A stretch of 64,000 nucleotides of DNA from Hyphomicrobiales bacterium (GTDB taxonomy: Bacteria; Pseudomonadota; Alphaproteobacteria; Rhizobiales; Xanthobacteraceae): positions 186,001 to 250,000 of the forward strand of contig JAKFYI010000031.1 in the NCBI GenBank assembly GCA_021730985.1. Direction: 5' to 3'. The notes under the pieces were generated by a model. That model had not been told where the DNA came from, ran no database searches, and was given only the letters and a program-made list of their open reading frames with translations. Position 1 is the first letter of the stretch, and each line of letters opens with the position of its first letter. Made by a program: the position numbers and the translations under genes. Shown piece after piece: positions 42,423 to 50,969 of the stretch.

Positions 42423-43217
42423 ATGACCGAACACACTGGAAAACAGACCGATTTCGGCTTCCGCCGGGTCCCGCTTGGCGACAAGCAGGCGATGGTGGAC
42501 GGCGTGTTCGACAGCGTGGCCAATCGCTACGACCTGATGAACGATCTGATGTCGGGTGGCCTGCATCGCGCCTGGAAGGACGCCCTGGTCACCGCGGTCA
42601 ATCCGCCGCCCAAGGTCCGTGCCAGCCAGCTTGAAAAGACCCAAGAGCGCGCCTTCGCGCTGCTCGATCTGGCCGGCGGCACCGGCGACGTGGCGTTTCG
42701 CGTGGCCGCCGCGGGCGGCTCGGGCACCCGCATCACGGTCGCCGACATCAACGGCGAGATGCTGGCGGTTGGCCGCAAGCGCGCCGAGGAGCTGAGTCTC
42801 GACGACACCGTGACCTTCATCGAAGGCAACGCCGAGAAGCTGCCGCTGCCCGACCGCGCGTTCGACGCGGTCACCATCGCGTTCGGCATCCGCAACGTGC
42901 CGCGCATCGACATGGCGCTCGCCGAGGCGCATCGCGTGCTCCGCATCGGCGGTCATTTCCTGTGCCTCGAATTTTCCAACGTGGACGTGCCGGGGCTTGA
43001 GCGGCTGTACGACTTCTACTCGTTCAACGTCATTCCCGCGATCGGCCGCGCCGTCACCGGCGACGCCGAGGCCTATCGCTATCTGGTCGAATCGATTCGC
43101 ACGTTTCCCAAGCCCGCCGTGTTCGCCGAGATGATGCGAACCGCAGGGTTCGGGCGCGTCTCGTATCAGCCGTTGACCGGCGGCATCGTCGCGATTCATT
43201 CCGGCTGGCGGTTGTGA
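42423..43217 (+). CDS. ubiE: ubiquinone/menaquinone biosynthesis C-methyltransferase UbiE
   Basis: SAM-dependent C-methyltransferase of ubiquinone synthesis. The 264-aa protein shows [22 protein letters not shown], the SAM motif [13 protein letters not shown] and [15 protein letters not shown] 42423 is the family start. ubiB follows, after a palindromic repeat. Confidence 0.96.
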   Translation: MTEHTGKQTDFGFRRVPLGDKQAMVDGVFDSVANRYDLMNDLMSGGLHRAWKDALVTAVNPPPKVRASQLEKTQERAFALLDLAGGTGDVAFRVAAAGGSGTRITVADINGEMLAVGRKRAEELSLDDTVTFIEGNAEKLPLPDRAFDAVTIAFGIRNVPRIDMALAEAHRVLRIGGHFLCLEFSNVDVPGLERLYDFYSFNVIPAIGRAVTGDAEAYRYLVESIRTFPKPAVFAEMMRTAGFGRVSYQPLTGGIVAIHSGWRL

Positions 43218-43240
43218 TTTTTTGCCGGAAACCAGCCTGG

Positions 43241-43345
43241 TGTCCCGGGCGCAGCGCAGCACCCCTTGGTGGTGCGTTGCAGACCCGGGACCCAGCTTGC
43301 CTCAAGAAACCGGGGTCCCGGGTCTCGCTTCGCTCGCCCGGGACA
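43241..43345. repeat. palindromic repeat (TGTCCCGGG type, long form)
   Basis: TGTCCCGGGC (43241-43250) is complementary to GCCCGGGACA (43336-43345), with nested GGGTCCC-type arms. The left half matches the short element at 39606. Its right end lies 3 bp before the AGG used by ubiB. Confidence 0.87.
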
Positions 43346-43356
43346 CGAGGTTGCAC

Positions 43357-44928
43357 TTGATCTCCGCGATCTCCCATCTCGCCCGTCTCGGCCGCGCCGG
43401 CTTCGTGCTGGCGCGAGAGGGCGTGTTCGCGCTGGTCGATCCGGCGCCGCTACCGCCCGCCGCGCGGCTTGGGCTGAAAGCCGCACGGCTGATCGAGCGC
43501 CCCACCGCCGAAGGCGCCGAAGGCCGTCTCGCCACCGCGCTCACCAAGCTTGGCCCGACCTATGTGAAGCTCGGCCAGTTCCTGGCGACGCGGCCCGATG
43601 TGGTCGGCATCAAGCTGGCGCGCGGCCTCGAAAGCCTGCAGGACAAGATGGCCCCGTTCCCGCGCGATGAAGCCGAGGCGGTGGTGACGGCGGCACTTGG
43701 CAAGCCGCTGAAAGAAGCGTTCGCATGGTTCGGGCCGGCGGTGGCCGCAGCCTCGATCGCGCAGGTTCATCGCGCCGAGGTGGACACTCCGGACGGCCGC
43801 AAGCCGGTCGCCGTCAAGGTGCTCCGGCCCGGCATCGAGCAGCGCTTCCGCGTGGACATCGACGCCTTCACCTTCGCCGCGCGGCGCGCCGAGAGCATGT
43901 CGGCCGAAGCGCGGCGGCTGCGCATGATGGAGACCGTCGCGACGCTACGCCGCTCGGTTGCGCTTGAGATGGACCTGCGGCTCGAAGCCGCCGCGCTGTC
44001 CGAAATGGCGGAGAACACCAAGCGCGATCCGGACTTCCGCGTGCCGGCGGTGGACTGGGACCGCACCGCCAAGGATGTGCTCACGCTCGATTGGATCGAG
44101 GGCACGCCGCTGCACGACCGCGCCAAACTCGAAGCCAAGGGCTTCGATCTCAAGCACCTGTCACGCGCGGTGATCCAGACCTTCCTGCGCCATGCGCTGC
44201 GCGACGGCTTCTTTCATGCCGACATGCATCCCGGCAATCTGTTCGTCGACGATGCGGGTCAGCTCGTGTTCGTCGATTTCGGCATCATGGGGCGGCTCGG
44301 CCCGAAGGAGCGCCGCTTCCTCGCCGAGATCCTGTACGGCTTCATCACCCGCAATTACCAGCGCGTCGCCGAAGTGCATTTCGAAGCCGGCTACGTGCCG
44401 TCGCATCATTCGGTCGAGGCGTTCGCCCAGGCGATCCGCGCCATCGGCGAGCCGATCCACAGCCGCGCCGCCGACGAAATCTCGATGGCGAAGCTGCTGA
44501 TGCTGCTGTTCGAGGTCACCGGCCTGTTCGACATGCGCACCCGCCCCGAGCTGCTGCTGCTGCAGAAGACCATGGTGGTGGTCGAGGGTGTGGCGCGCGC
44601 GCTCGATCCCAAGCTCGACATGTGGACCGTCGCCGATCCGGTGGTGCGCGAATGGGTCGAGCGCCATCTCGGCCCGGCGGGACGGATCGAGGACGCCGCC
44701 GAGGGCGCGGCCGAGGTCGGGCGCGCGCTGTCCGGCGTGCCCGGCCTGATGTCGCGCGGGGCTGCGATGATGGAGCACATCGACGCCATCACCCGCGACG
44801 GGCTGGTGCTGGCGCCGGAAACGGTCGCGGCGATCGGCGCCGCCGAGCAGAAGCGCGGCCGCTGGACCGCGATCGCATTGTGGGCGATCGCGCTGCTGCT
44901 GGGGCTGGTGGTCTGGCGGGTGCTGTAG
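43357..44928 (+). CDS. ubiB: UbiB-family protein kinase-like ATPase of ubiquinone synthesis
   Basis: Atypical kinase-like ATPase needed for ubiquinone hydroxylation steps. The 523-aa protein has the family KxGQ motif (VKLGQFLATRPD), the Ala-rich loop (AAASIAQVHRA), FHADMHPGNLFV and the DFG motif, plus a C-terminal transmembrane helix (IALWAIALLLGLVVW). The TTG at 43357 is chosen for family length and the AGG six bases upstream; codons further upstream are in the palindromic repeat. Confidence 0.92.
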   Translation: MISAISHLARLGRAGFVLAREGVFALVDPAPLPPAARLGLKAARLIERPTAEGAEGRLATALTKLGPTYVKLGQFLATRPDVVGIKLARGLESLQDKMAPFPRDEAEAVVTAALGKPLKEAFAWFGPAVAAASIAQVHRAEVDTPDGRKPVAVKVLRPGIEQRFRVDIDAFTFAARRAESMSAEARRLRMMETVATLRRSVALEMDLRLEAAALSEMAENTKRDPDFRVPAVDWDRTAKDVLTLDWIEGTPLHDRAKLEAKGFDLKHLSRAVIQTFLRHALRDGFFHADMHPGNLFVDDAGQLVFVDFGIMGRLGPKERRFLAEILYGFITRNYQRVAEVHFEAGYVPSHHSVEAFAQAIRAIGEPIHSRAADEISMAKLLMLLFEVTGLFDMRTRPELLLLQKTMVVVEGVARALDPKLDMWTVADPVVREWVERHLGPAGRIEDAAEGAAEVGRALSGVPGLMSRGAAMMEHIDAITRDGLVLAPETVAAIGAAEQKRGRWTAIALWAIALLLGLVVWRVL

Positions 44929-44939
44929 GGTGCGGATAC

Positions 44940-45413
44940 TCAGCCGCGCCGCGCCGCCTTGATTGCGGCGACGTCGATCTTCTTCATGGTCATCATCGCT
45001 TCAAACGCGCGCTTGGCTTCATCGCCGCCAGTCGCCATCGCCTCGGTCAGCACGCGAGGCGTGATTTGCCACGACACGCCCCACTTGTCCTTGCACCAGC
45101 CGCATGCGCTCTCCTGGCCGCCATTGCCGACGATCGCGTTCCAGTAGCGGTCAGTCTCAGCTTGATCGTCAGTGGCAATCACGAACGAGAAGGCTTCGCT
45201 GTGCTTGAACTGGGGACCGCCGTTGAGGCCAATACAAGAGACGCCGGCGACCTTGAACTCGACGACCAGCACATCGCCCTTCTTGCCCGACGGATAGTCA
45301 CCGGGCGCACGCCAGATAGCGCCCACTTCGCTGTCGGGAAAGGTCTCGGCATAAAAGCGAGCCGCGGCCTCGGCATCCTTTTCGTACCAGACGCAAATCG
45401 TGTTCTTTGCCAT
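44940..45413 (-). CDS. VOC-family protein (PhnB/3-demethylubiquinone methyltransferase-like fold)
   Basis: A 157-aa PhnB-type VOC protein (WYEKDAEAAARFYAETFPDS, FSFVIATDDQAETDRYW, GWCKDKWGVSWQITP). Family members are often mis-called 3-demethylubiquinone methyltransferases; they lack a SAM site. Last gene of the ArsR/SRPBCC set on this strand. Confidence 0.82.
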   Translation of the reverse strand: MAKNTICVWYEKDAEAAARFYAETFPDSEVGAIWRAPGDYPSGKKGDVLVVEFKVAGVSCIGLNGGPQFKHSEAFSFVIATDDQAETDRYWNAIVGNGGQESACGWCKDKWGVSWQITPRVLTEAMATGGDEAKRAFEAMMTMKKIDVAAIKAARRG

Positions 45414-45515
45414 TGCATGTCCTTTCGCTCTGAAGCACGTCATTGATTCCCACCCGCCTGTTTCGCGACAGGTGGCCGCTCTTGGCACGAAGCGGGCATG
45501 GGCCGCGCCAGTGGA

Positions 45516-46001
45516 TTATTTCTTACCCATTAACGCCCCGAGCTTGTCGAAGCTCTGGCTCCAACCCGCGTCCATGCCCTTGATGTATTCCAGGCCCATG
45601 CCGACGGCTTCGACCACACGCACATGCAGCGTCAGCACAGTCTTGCCGGCCTGCTCGGTGAAGGTGACGGTGTTGAGCGCCTCGATCAGGATGCGCCCGT
45701 CGTCATCGATCGCCATCGAGGTGAAGACAAGCCGTTCCGGCTCCACGACCTCGTGAAAGATGCCGCGGCAGGGATAGATTGCGCCGTTCGCATCGCGCAT
45801 GTGAATCAGAAGCTTTCCTCCTGGCCGCACGTCCAACTCGCAGATCGGATTGTCGAAGCCCTTCGGCCCGAACCATTGGGCCATCTGCGCGGGTTCGATC
45901 CACGCCTTGAACACCTTGTGCCGCGGCGCGTCGAAGGTTCGCTTGAGCGTGAGTTCTTTGATCCCCGCAGAAGCCGGGGCCTCTTTCACGGTTGTGTTCA
46001 T
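45516..46001 (-). CDS. SRPBCC (AHSA1-like) protein 1
   Basis: A 161-aa START/AHSA1-fold ligand-binding protein (KRTFDAPRHKVFKAWIEPAQ, MAQWFGPKGFDN, GWSQSFDKLGALM). Its ATG overlaps the TGA of the next upstream gene. Such proteins are usually controlled by an ArsR regulator, as here. Confidence 0.85.
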   Translation of the reverse strand: MNTTVKEAPASAGIKELTLKRTFDAPRHKVFKAWIEPAQMAQWFGPKGFDNPICELDVRPGGKLLIHMRDANGAIYPCRGIFHEVVEPERLVFTSMAIDDDGRILIEALNTVTFTEQAGKTVLTLHVRVVEAVGMGLEYIKGMDAGWSQSFDKLGALMGKK

Positions 46002-46552
46002 CGCCGCACCGACGCCTGCTTCTCGGCGGCCGCCTTCATGTCGGCCAGGCCGGCTTCGAAGTCCTTGCCGACCATCTTGTCCATATCGATGAAGACATGG
46101 ATGATCTTGGCGAAGAATGGCGTCGGGCCTTCCATGCTCCAGGTGACGTCCGTGGTCAGCCCCTTCGACTCCAGTGCGAACACGACCTTGTTGTGTGCCG
46201 TGAACGGCTTCTCGAAGTCGAGGTTGAGCGCGACGCGCGATGGCGTCGCATCCGTCATCAGCATGCTTCCCTTGCCGACGTTCTTGTCGCCATCCCACGC
46301 ATAGGCCGCGCCGGCGCCGCGCGGCGATCCGCTGTAGGTGCGTTTCAGGTTGGGATCTTTCTTCTCCCAAGGCGACCACGCGGTCCAATTGCGGAAGTCG
46401 TCGAGCAATCCCAGCACCGTCTGGGGCGACGCATTGATCGTCGCCGTGCGCTGCAGCCGGAACACGTCGGGCTTGGTCGCGGCGTAGGCCAGCACGCCGG
46501 CCGCACCAACACCGATGACGATAAGGCCGCCGAGCAGAATGGTCTTGAGCAT
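45998..46552 (-). CDS. membrane-anchored SRPBCC protein
   Basis: A 184-aa protein with an N-terminal hydrophobic segment (LLGGLIVIGVGAAGVLAYAA) then a polyketide-cyclase-2-like SRPBCC domain (NASPQTVLGLLDDFRNWTAW). ATG 46552 is preferred for the GGAG box seven bases upstream; in-frame ATGs at 46564 and 46573 are possible. It overlaps the next gene by four bases. Confidence 0.82.
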   Translation of the reverse strand: MLKTILLGGLIVIGVGAAGVLAYAATKPDVFRLQRTATINASPQTVLGLLDDFRNWTAWSPWEKKDPNLKRTYSGSPRGAGAAYAWDGDKNVGKGSMLMTDATPSRVALNLDFEKPFTAHNKVVFALESKGLTTDVTWSMEGPTPFFAKIIHVFIDMDKMVGKDFEAGLADMKAAAEKQASVRR

Positions 46553-46601
46553 GGGTTTCTCCATCACGTTCATCGCAAGGACGCGGACCGCTGGCCGCGC
46601 G

Positions 46602-47093
46602 TCAATCCATCGTTTGCAAGTGCTGTTCCAGCCGGTCCAACGTCTTCGCGGCGCCGGTTTCGACGCCGGAGTTGAGGGTTCGATCGCGATCCTCGGCACT
46701 CTTGTGCAGGATCGTGCTGGTCATTTTGGTGCGGCCGTTTCGCTCGTTGAACGTCACGGTGACGAATGCTTCGTTGCTCTTGAAATCGCCGGAGACGAAA
46801 CGCTCGGTGTAAACCAGGCGGTCAGGCCCGACGATTTCGAGATACACACCGGTCATCGTGCATTCGGCACCATCGGGCATGCGCAGCACATAACGATATG
46901 AGCCTTGCACGCGCAGGTCGATCTCGCACGCGATCAGGGTGTAGACACCGCAGCCATACCACTGCCTCACATGGTCCGGGTTGGTCCATGCCTCGAACAC
47001 CCTGCGGCGCGGAGCGTCAAACTCCCGCACCAGGACGATCTCGAGGCCGGACGGGAGCGACAGCTCCATGCGAGGCTTCACGCGTGCATCCAT
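46602..47093 (-). CDS. SRPBCC (AHSA1-like) protein 2
   Basis: A 163-aa AHSA1-type protein (VREFDAPRRRVFEAWTNPDH, VRQWYGCGVYTLIACEIDLR). It is a paralogue of the genes either side, within the ArsR operon. Confidence 0.84.
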   Translation of the reverse strand: MDARVKPRMELSLPSGLEIVLVREFDAPRRRVFEAWTNPDHVRQWYGCGVYTLIACEIDLRVQGSYRYVLRMPDGAECTMTGVYLEIVGPDRLVYTERFVSGDFKSNEAFVTVTFNERNGRTKMTSTILHKSAEDRDRTLNSGVETGAAKTLDRLEQHLQTMD

Positions 47094-47108
47094 GATCGTG
47101 CCCTCCGT

Positions 47109-47630
47109 TCAGCGGATCTTCGCAAGATGCGCGTCGAGCTTGTCCAGCGAGCCGCCCCAGCCCTGACGCATGCTGTCGTGACCGGCATCGAAGGTCTGCT
47201 GCTCTTCCGCGGTCGGGTTGAGCGGCGACCAGCGGATGGTGAGCTTGGTCTTGCCGCCGGGCTGCTCCTCGAACGTCAGGATCGTGAGCATCTCGATCGG
47301 CCAGGCAGGCGCCATCGGATGCCGCGTCAGGCCCGCGTTCTCGTCCGAGAACGAGTTGATGAACACCAGCCGCTCCGGCGCCACGATTTCGCGATACACC
47401 TGCCGGCCCCACATCAACGGACCCTCGGCCGGCTTCATCGCGTAGTGGTGCATTCCACCCGGACGCAGATCGATTTTGGATTGGACCGCGGAGACGCCTT
47501 TGGGTCCCCACCATTCCATATGCTTCGCGTCGGTAAAGCACTTCCAGACGAGTTCGCGCGGCGCGTCGAGCACGCGCGAGAGGACGAAGTCGGGGCTGGT
47601 TGTCTTGGCGGCGGCGCTGGTCGCGTTCAT
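47109..47630 (-). CDS. SRPBCC (AHSA1-like) protein 3
   Basis: A 173-aa AHSA1-type protein (SRVLDAPRELVWKCFTDAKH, MEWWGPKGVSAVQSKIDLRP). First structural gene after the ArsR regulator, 75 bp downstream of it. Confidence 0.85.
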   Translation of the reverse strand: MNATSAAAKTTSPDFVLSRVLDAPRELVWKCFTDAKHMEWWGPKGVSAVQSKIDLRPGGMHHYAMKPAEGPLMWGRQVYREIVAPERLVFINSFSDENAGLTRHPMAPAWPIEMLTILTFEEQPGGKTKLTIRWSPLNPTAEEQQTFDAGHDSMRQGWGGSLDKLDAHLAKIR

Positions 47631-47705
47631 CGCAATGACTCCACTCGGTTCCGGTTTTCTCAGGCGGCTTGATTGAAACTTTGCGTCCGGCCTTCGAGAT
47701 CTGGG

Positions 47706-48089
47706 CTACTTCTTGCGGCCACGTTTCTTCTCCGTCTTCGGCTCCGCTTTTGACTCGGACGCTTCCTTGGCCTGCAGTTCGCGAAGGTATTCCTCCAGAC
47801 GGTCGAGCCGCTGCTCCCACAGCTTGCGATAGCGCTCCAGCCAGTCGTCCACGCCGCGCAGCGCAGCGGGCTCCAGTTTGCAGGGCCGCCATTGCGCTTC
47901 CCGGCTGCGGGTGATGAGGCCGGCACCTTCCAGAACCTTGAGGTGCTTGGAGATCGCGGGACCGCTGATGTCGAACGGCTTGGCGATCTCGGTCACCGAG
48001 GTTTCGCCGAGCGCGAGCCGCGCCAGGATCGCCCGGCGGGTCGGATCGGCGAGGGCAGCGAAGGTGGCGCTGAGGCGGTCGGTCGGCAT
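47706..48089 (-). CDS. ArsR-family transcriptional regulator
   Basis: A 127-aa winged-helix protein (LADPTRRAILARLALGETSV, ISGPAISKHLKVLEGAGLI) with a Lys/Glu-rich tail (KTEKKRGRKK). It has no ArsR-type metal-binding CVC motif, so it is more like the regulators paired with SRPBCC proteins than metal sensors. It heads the minus-strand set of four SRPBCC genes and a VOC gene. Confidence 0.88.
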   Translation of the reverse strand: MPTDRLSATFAALADPTRRAILARLALGETSVTEIAKPFDISGPAISKHLKVLEGAGLITRSREAQWRPCKLEPAALRGVDDWLERYRKLWEQRLDRLEEYLRELQAKEASESKAEPKTEKKRGRKK

Positions 48090-48122
48090 GATTGTTCAAC
48101 GTTTCTGCGGGGTTTCCGCCAG

Positions 48123-48165
48123 TATTTTACCAGCCAGTTAATTAATGTATCGGTTAAATACAAAA
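48123..48165 (-). promoter_or_regulatory. AT-rich putative promoter/operator of the ArsR operon
   Basis: A short AT-rich island in GC-rich DNA holding the perfect palindrome TTAATTAA (48138-48145) and a further TTAA at 48154-48157. It is the only good candidate for the regulator's own operator, but spacing of -35/-10 is not clear. Confidence 0.35.
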
Positions 48166-48247
48166 CCCCGCTCCAGGTGTCAAGCGGCGTGTGCAGGGGC
48201 AGGTTCGCGTGCCAGACTTGGCCCACGCAGCACACCGGGAGCATGCG

Positions 48248-48802
48248 ATGAACGCCCTGCCCACACCGAAGCTCTGCCATATCGGCATCTATGCGACCGA
48301 CCTGAAAACGATGGTCGATTTCTACACGCGCGTGTTCGGACTGACCGTCACCGACTGGGGACATTCCTCGCGCGGCTTCGACATCGCGTTCCTGAGCGGC
48401 AACGCCGACGAGCATCATCAGCTTGTGATTGCCGGCGGACGGCCGAAGGATGCGGCGTTCTCAACCATCAATCAGATCTCGTTCAAGGTGGACAGCCTCG
48501 ACGACCTGAAGCGCTGGTACGAATTTCTCCGCAAGGAGAACGTGGCGAAGATGGAGCCGCGCGACCACGGCAACGCCTGGAGCGTTTATTTCGCCGATCC
48601 GGAGGGCAACCGCCTCGAGGTCTATGTTTCGTCGCCGTGGTACGTCGAACAGCCGTTCGGCGAGCCGCTCGATCTCACACGGCCGGCTGCGGAGATTCAC
48701 AAGCGCACCGAAACGATGGTGAAACAGGATCCGAGCTGGAAGCCGATGGAAGAGTGGTCGGCCGGCATCCGCAAGAAGCAGGCGGCGGAAGCGAGCGCGT
48801 GA
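48248..48802 (+). CDS. VOC-family dioxygenase-like protein
   Basis: A 184-aa protein with glyoxalase/extradiol-dioxygenase-type modules (CHIGIYATDLKTMVDFYTRV, YFADPEGNRLEVYVSSPWYV). The metal-ligand pattern His...His...Glu is present (CHIGI, EHHQL, NRLEVYV). The substrate is unknown. ATG 48248 has GGGAG upstream. A palindromic repeat follows the stop. Confidence 0.85.
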   Translation: MNALPTPKLCHIGIYATDLKTMVDFYTRVFGLTVTDWGHSSRGFDIAFLSGNADEHHQLVIAGGRPKDAAFSTINQISFKVDSLDDLKRWYEFLRKENVAKMEPRDHGNAWSVYFADPEGNRLEVYVSSPWYVEQPFGEPLDLTRPAAEIHKRTETMVKQDPSWKPMEEWSAGIRKKQAAEASA

Positions 48803-48822
48803 GAGGCATCGGCGGCGCGCTC

Positions 48823-48977
48823 CCTCTCCCCGCTTGCGGGGAGAGGGTCGGGGTGAGGGGGACTTTCAGCGTGACGAGGTTGTTGAGAATCCCCCTCACC
48901 CGGATCGCCATAGCGATTCGAAGGCGCACGCAAAGCCGCGTGAGGCGATCCGACCTCTCCCCGCAAGCGGGGAGAGG
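48823..48977. repeat. palindromic repeat (CCTCTCCCCGC type)
   Basis: Both ends carry the hairpin CCTCTCCCCGC/GCGGGGAGAGG (48823-48846 and 48954-48977), and GGGGTGAGGGGGA near the left is complementary to TCCCCCTCACCC in the middle. The element runs into the 5' end of the next Bug gene. Confidence 0.9.
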
Positions 48978-49923
48978 TAAGAGGCGAGTCCTCGCCACTA
49001 TTCTCTTCACGCTCCTCTCACCTCCCGCCATCGCGCAGGACAGCCGCCCGATCCGCATCGTAATCGGCTTCGGGCCGGGCTCGGTGGCCGACATCGCGGC
49101 GCGCGTTGTCGGCGCGCGCATGAGTCAGACGCTCGGCCAGCAGATCGTGGTGGAGAACCGCGCCGGCGCGGGATCGAACCTCGGCGCCGAACACGTCGCC
49201 CGCGCGGCGAAGGACGGCAACACGCTGTTCATGGCGACCATCGCCAACACCATCAATCCGGCGATGGGACCGCTGCCGTTCGACTTTGCGAAAGATCTGA
49301 CGCCGGTGACGCTGGTTGCCTCGTCGCCGCAGCTTCTGGTGGCGCATCCTTCTCTTGGCGTGAACACGGTGGCGGAGCTGATCGCACTGGCCAAGGCGAA
49401 GCCGGACACCATCACCTATGCGATGTCGGGCATCGGCACGCTGTCGAACCTCTCGGGCCTGCTGCTCAACCATATGGCCGGGATCAAGCTCGTCGCGGTG
49501 CCTTATCCCGGCAGCGCGCAAGGCGTGAACGACGTGATCGCAGGCCGCGTGCCGCTAATGTTCGGCTCCGCGGCGAACGTGATGCCGCATGTGCAGGCCG
49601 GCACGCTGAAGGCGCTGGCGGCAACGCAAGTGAAGCGGATTGCCAACGCACCCAACGTGCCGACCATGATCGAGGCCGGACTGCCCGGCTACGACGCCGT
49701 GGTGTGGATGGGTTTGCTGGCGCCCGCCGGCACGCCGCGCGAGACAGTCGATAGGCTGTCGCGAGCGGTGAACGAAGCGCTGCGCGCAAGCAATATTCAG
49801 ACCGCGCTGCAGGCGCAAGGCTTCGACACCAGCGGCGGCACGCCGGAGGATTTCGGACGGGTTATCGAGGCTGAACTGAAAAAATGGGCGGATGTCGTCG
49901 CCGCGGCAGGATTGAAGAAGTGA
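48940..49923 (+). CDS. Bug-family receptor whose start lies within a palindromic repeat
   Basis: A mature Bug receptor is clear from IRIVIGFGPGSVADIAARVV to the stop, with VVENRAGAGSN and KLVAVPYPGSAQG. The signal peptide (VLATILFTLLSPPAIAQD) has no nearby ATG; the first usable in-frame start is GTG at 48940, inside the repeat, giving an n-region MRRSDLSPQAGRGKRR and about 327 aa. The start is therefore uncertain, and the gene may have lost its original start through insertion of the repeat. Confidence 0.72.
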   Translation: MRRSDLSPQAGRGKRRVLATILFTLLSPPAIAQDSRPIRIVIGFGPGSVADIAARVVGARMSQTLGQQIVVENRAGAGSNLGAEHVARAAKDGNTLFMATIANTINPAMGPLPFDFAKDLTPVTLVASSPQLLVAHPSLGVNTVAELIALAKAKPDTITYAMSGIGTLSNLSGLLLNHMAGIKLVAVPYPGSAQGVNDVIAGRVPLMFGSAANVMPHVQAGTLKALAATQVKRIANAPNVPTMIEAGLPGYDAVVWMGLLAPAGTPRETVDRLSRAVNEALRASNIQTALQAQGFDTSGGTPEDFGRVIEAELKKWADVVAAAGLKK

Positions 49924-49968
49924 GTTCGACCGCCGCGCGGTGACCGAGGCCGATCGGGAGGGACCAAG

Positions 49969-50964
49969 TTGAAACGCAACCATCGCTGCATCGCCGCATC
50001 GCGCGTTGCATTCCTTGCCGCGGCCCTCTGCGCGCTCTCATTGACGACGGCAAAGGCGCAACCCGCCGACGACTACCCCAACCGCCCGATCAAACTGGTG
50101 GTCGGCTTCCCGCCGGGCGCGTCCGGCGACCTGCTGTCCCGCGCCGTCGGTGCGCGCCTGTCGCAGACCATCGGCCAGCAGATCGTGATCGAGAACCGGC
50201 CCGGCGCATCGTCCAGCATCGCGGCCGAAGCCGCCGCCCGCGCCCCGAAGGACGGCTACACGCTGTTCCTCGGCACGGTGGCGAACGTCGTCAACGCCGC
50301 GATCACGCCCAACCTGACGTTCGACTTCTCCAAGGACTTCGCGCCGATCGGGCTCGCCGCCACCGTGCCGGTGATGCTGGTCGTGCACCCGTCCACCAAT
50401 GTGAACAGCCTCAAGGAACTGATCGCGCTGGCCAAGTCGAAGCCTGGCGAAATCCTCTACGCATCGAGCGGCGTCGCCACCACGCCGCATCTTGCGGGTG
50501 CTTTGCTCAACGCGCAGGCCGGCATCGAAATGCGCCATGTGCCGTACCAGGGCGCGCCGCCGGCGGTCACCGACCTGATCGCGGGACGCACGCATGCGAT
50601 GTTCTCGTCCGCCGCAACGGTGTGGCCGCACGTTGAGGCCGGCAAGCTCAAGGCGCTCGCATGGGCCGCGCCGAAGCGATCCGCTATCGCGCCGGACCTG
50701 CCGACGGTCGCAGAACTCGGAATGCCCGACCTCGATGCCTCGATCTGGTTCGGCCTGATGGCGCCGCTCGACACACCGCAGCCGATCGTCGCGAAACTGG
50801 GCCGCGAGTTGAACGCCGCGCTGAAGTCGCCGGAGCTGCTGGAGGTGCTCAAGAAGCAAGGCTACGAGCCGCTCGGCGGCACGCCGGCCGACTTCACCCG
50901 GTACATCGCCGCCGAGATGAAGAAGTGGAAAGCCGCGGCGGAGCTCGCCGGGGTCACGAAGTAG
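49969..50964 (+). CDS. Bug-family receptor
   Basis: A 331-aa receptor with signal peptide (VAFLAAALCALSLTTAKA), YPNRPIKLVVGFPPGASGD, VIENRPGAS and MRHVPYQGA. It starts with TTG at 49969, backed by a strong GGGAGG eight bases upstream. It is close in sequence to the preceding receptor and follows it by 45 bp. Confidence 0.91.
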   Translation: MKRNHRCIAASRVAFLAAALCALSLTTAKAQPADDYPNRPIKLVVGFPPGASGDLLSRAVGARLSQTIGQQIVIENRPGASSSIAAEAAARAPKDGYTLFLGTVANVVNAAITPNLTFDFSKDFAPIGLAATVPVMLVVHPSTNVNSLKELIALAKSKPGEILYASSGVATTPHLAGALLNAQAGIEMRHVPYQGAPPAVTDLIAGRTHAMFSSAATVWPHVEAGKLKALAWAAPKRSAIAPDLPTVAELGMPDLDASIWFGLMAPLDTPQPIVAKLGRELNAALKSPELLEVLKKQGYEPLGGTPADFTRYIAAEMKKWKAAAELAGVTK

Positions 50965-50969
50965 CCCGG

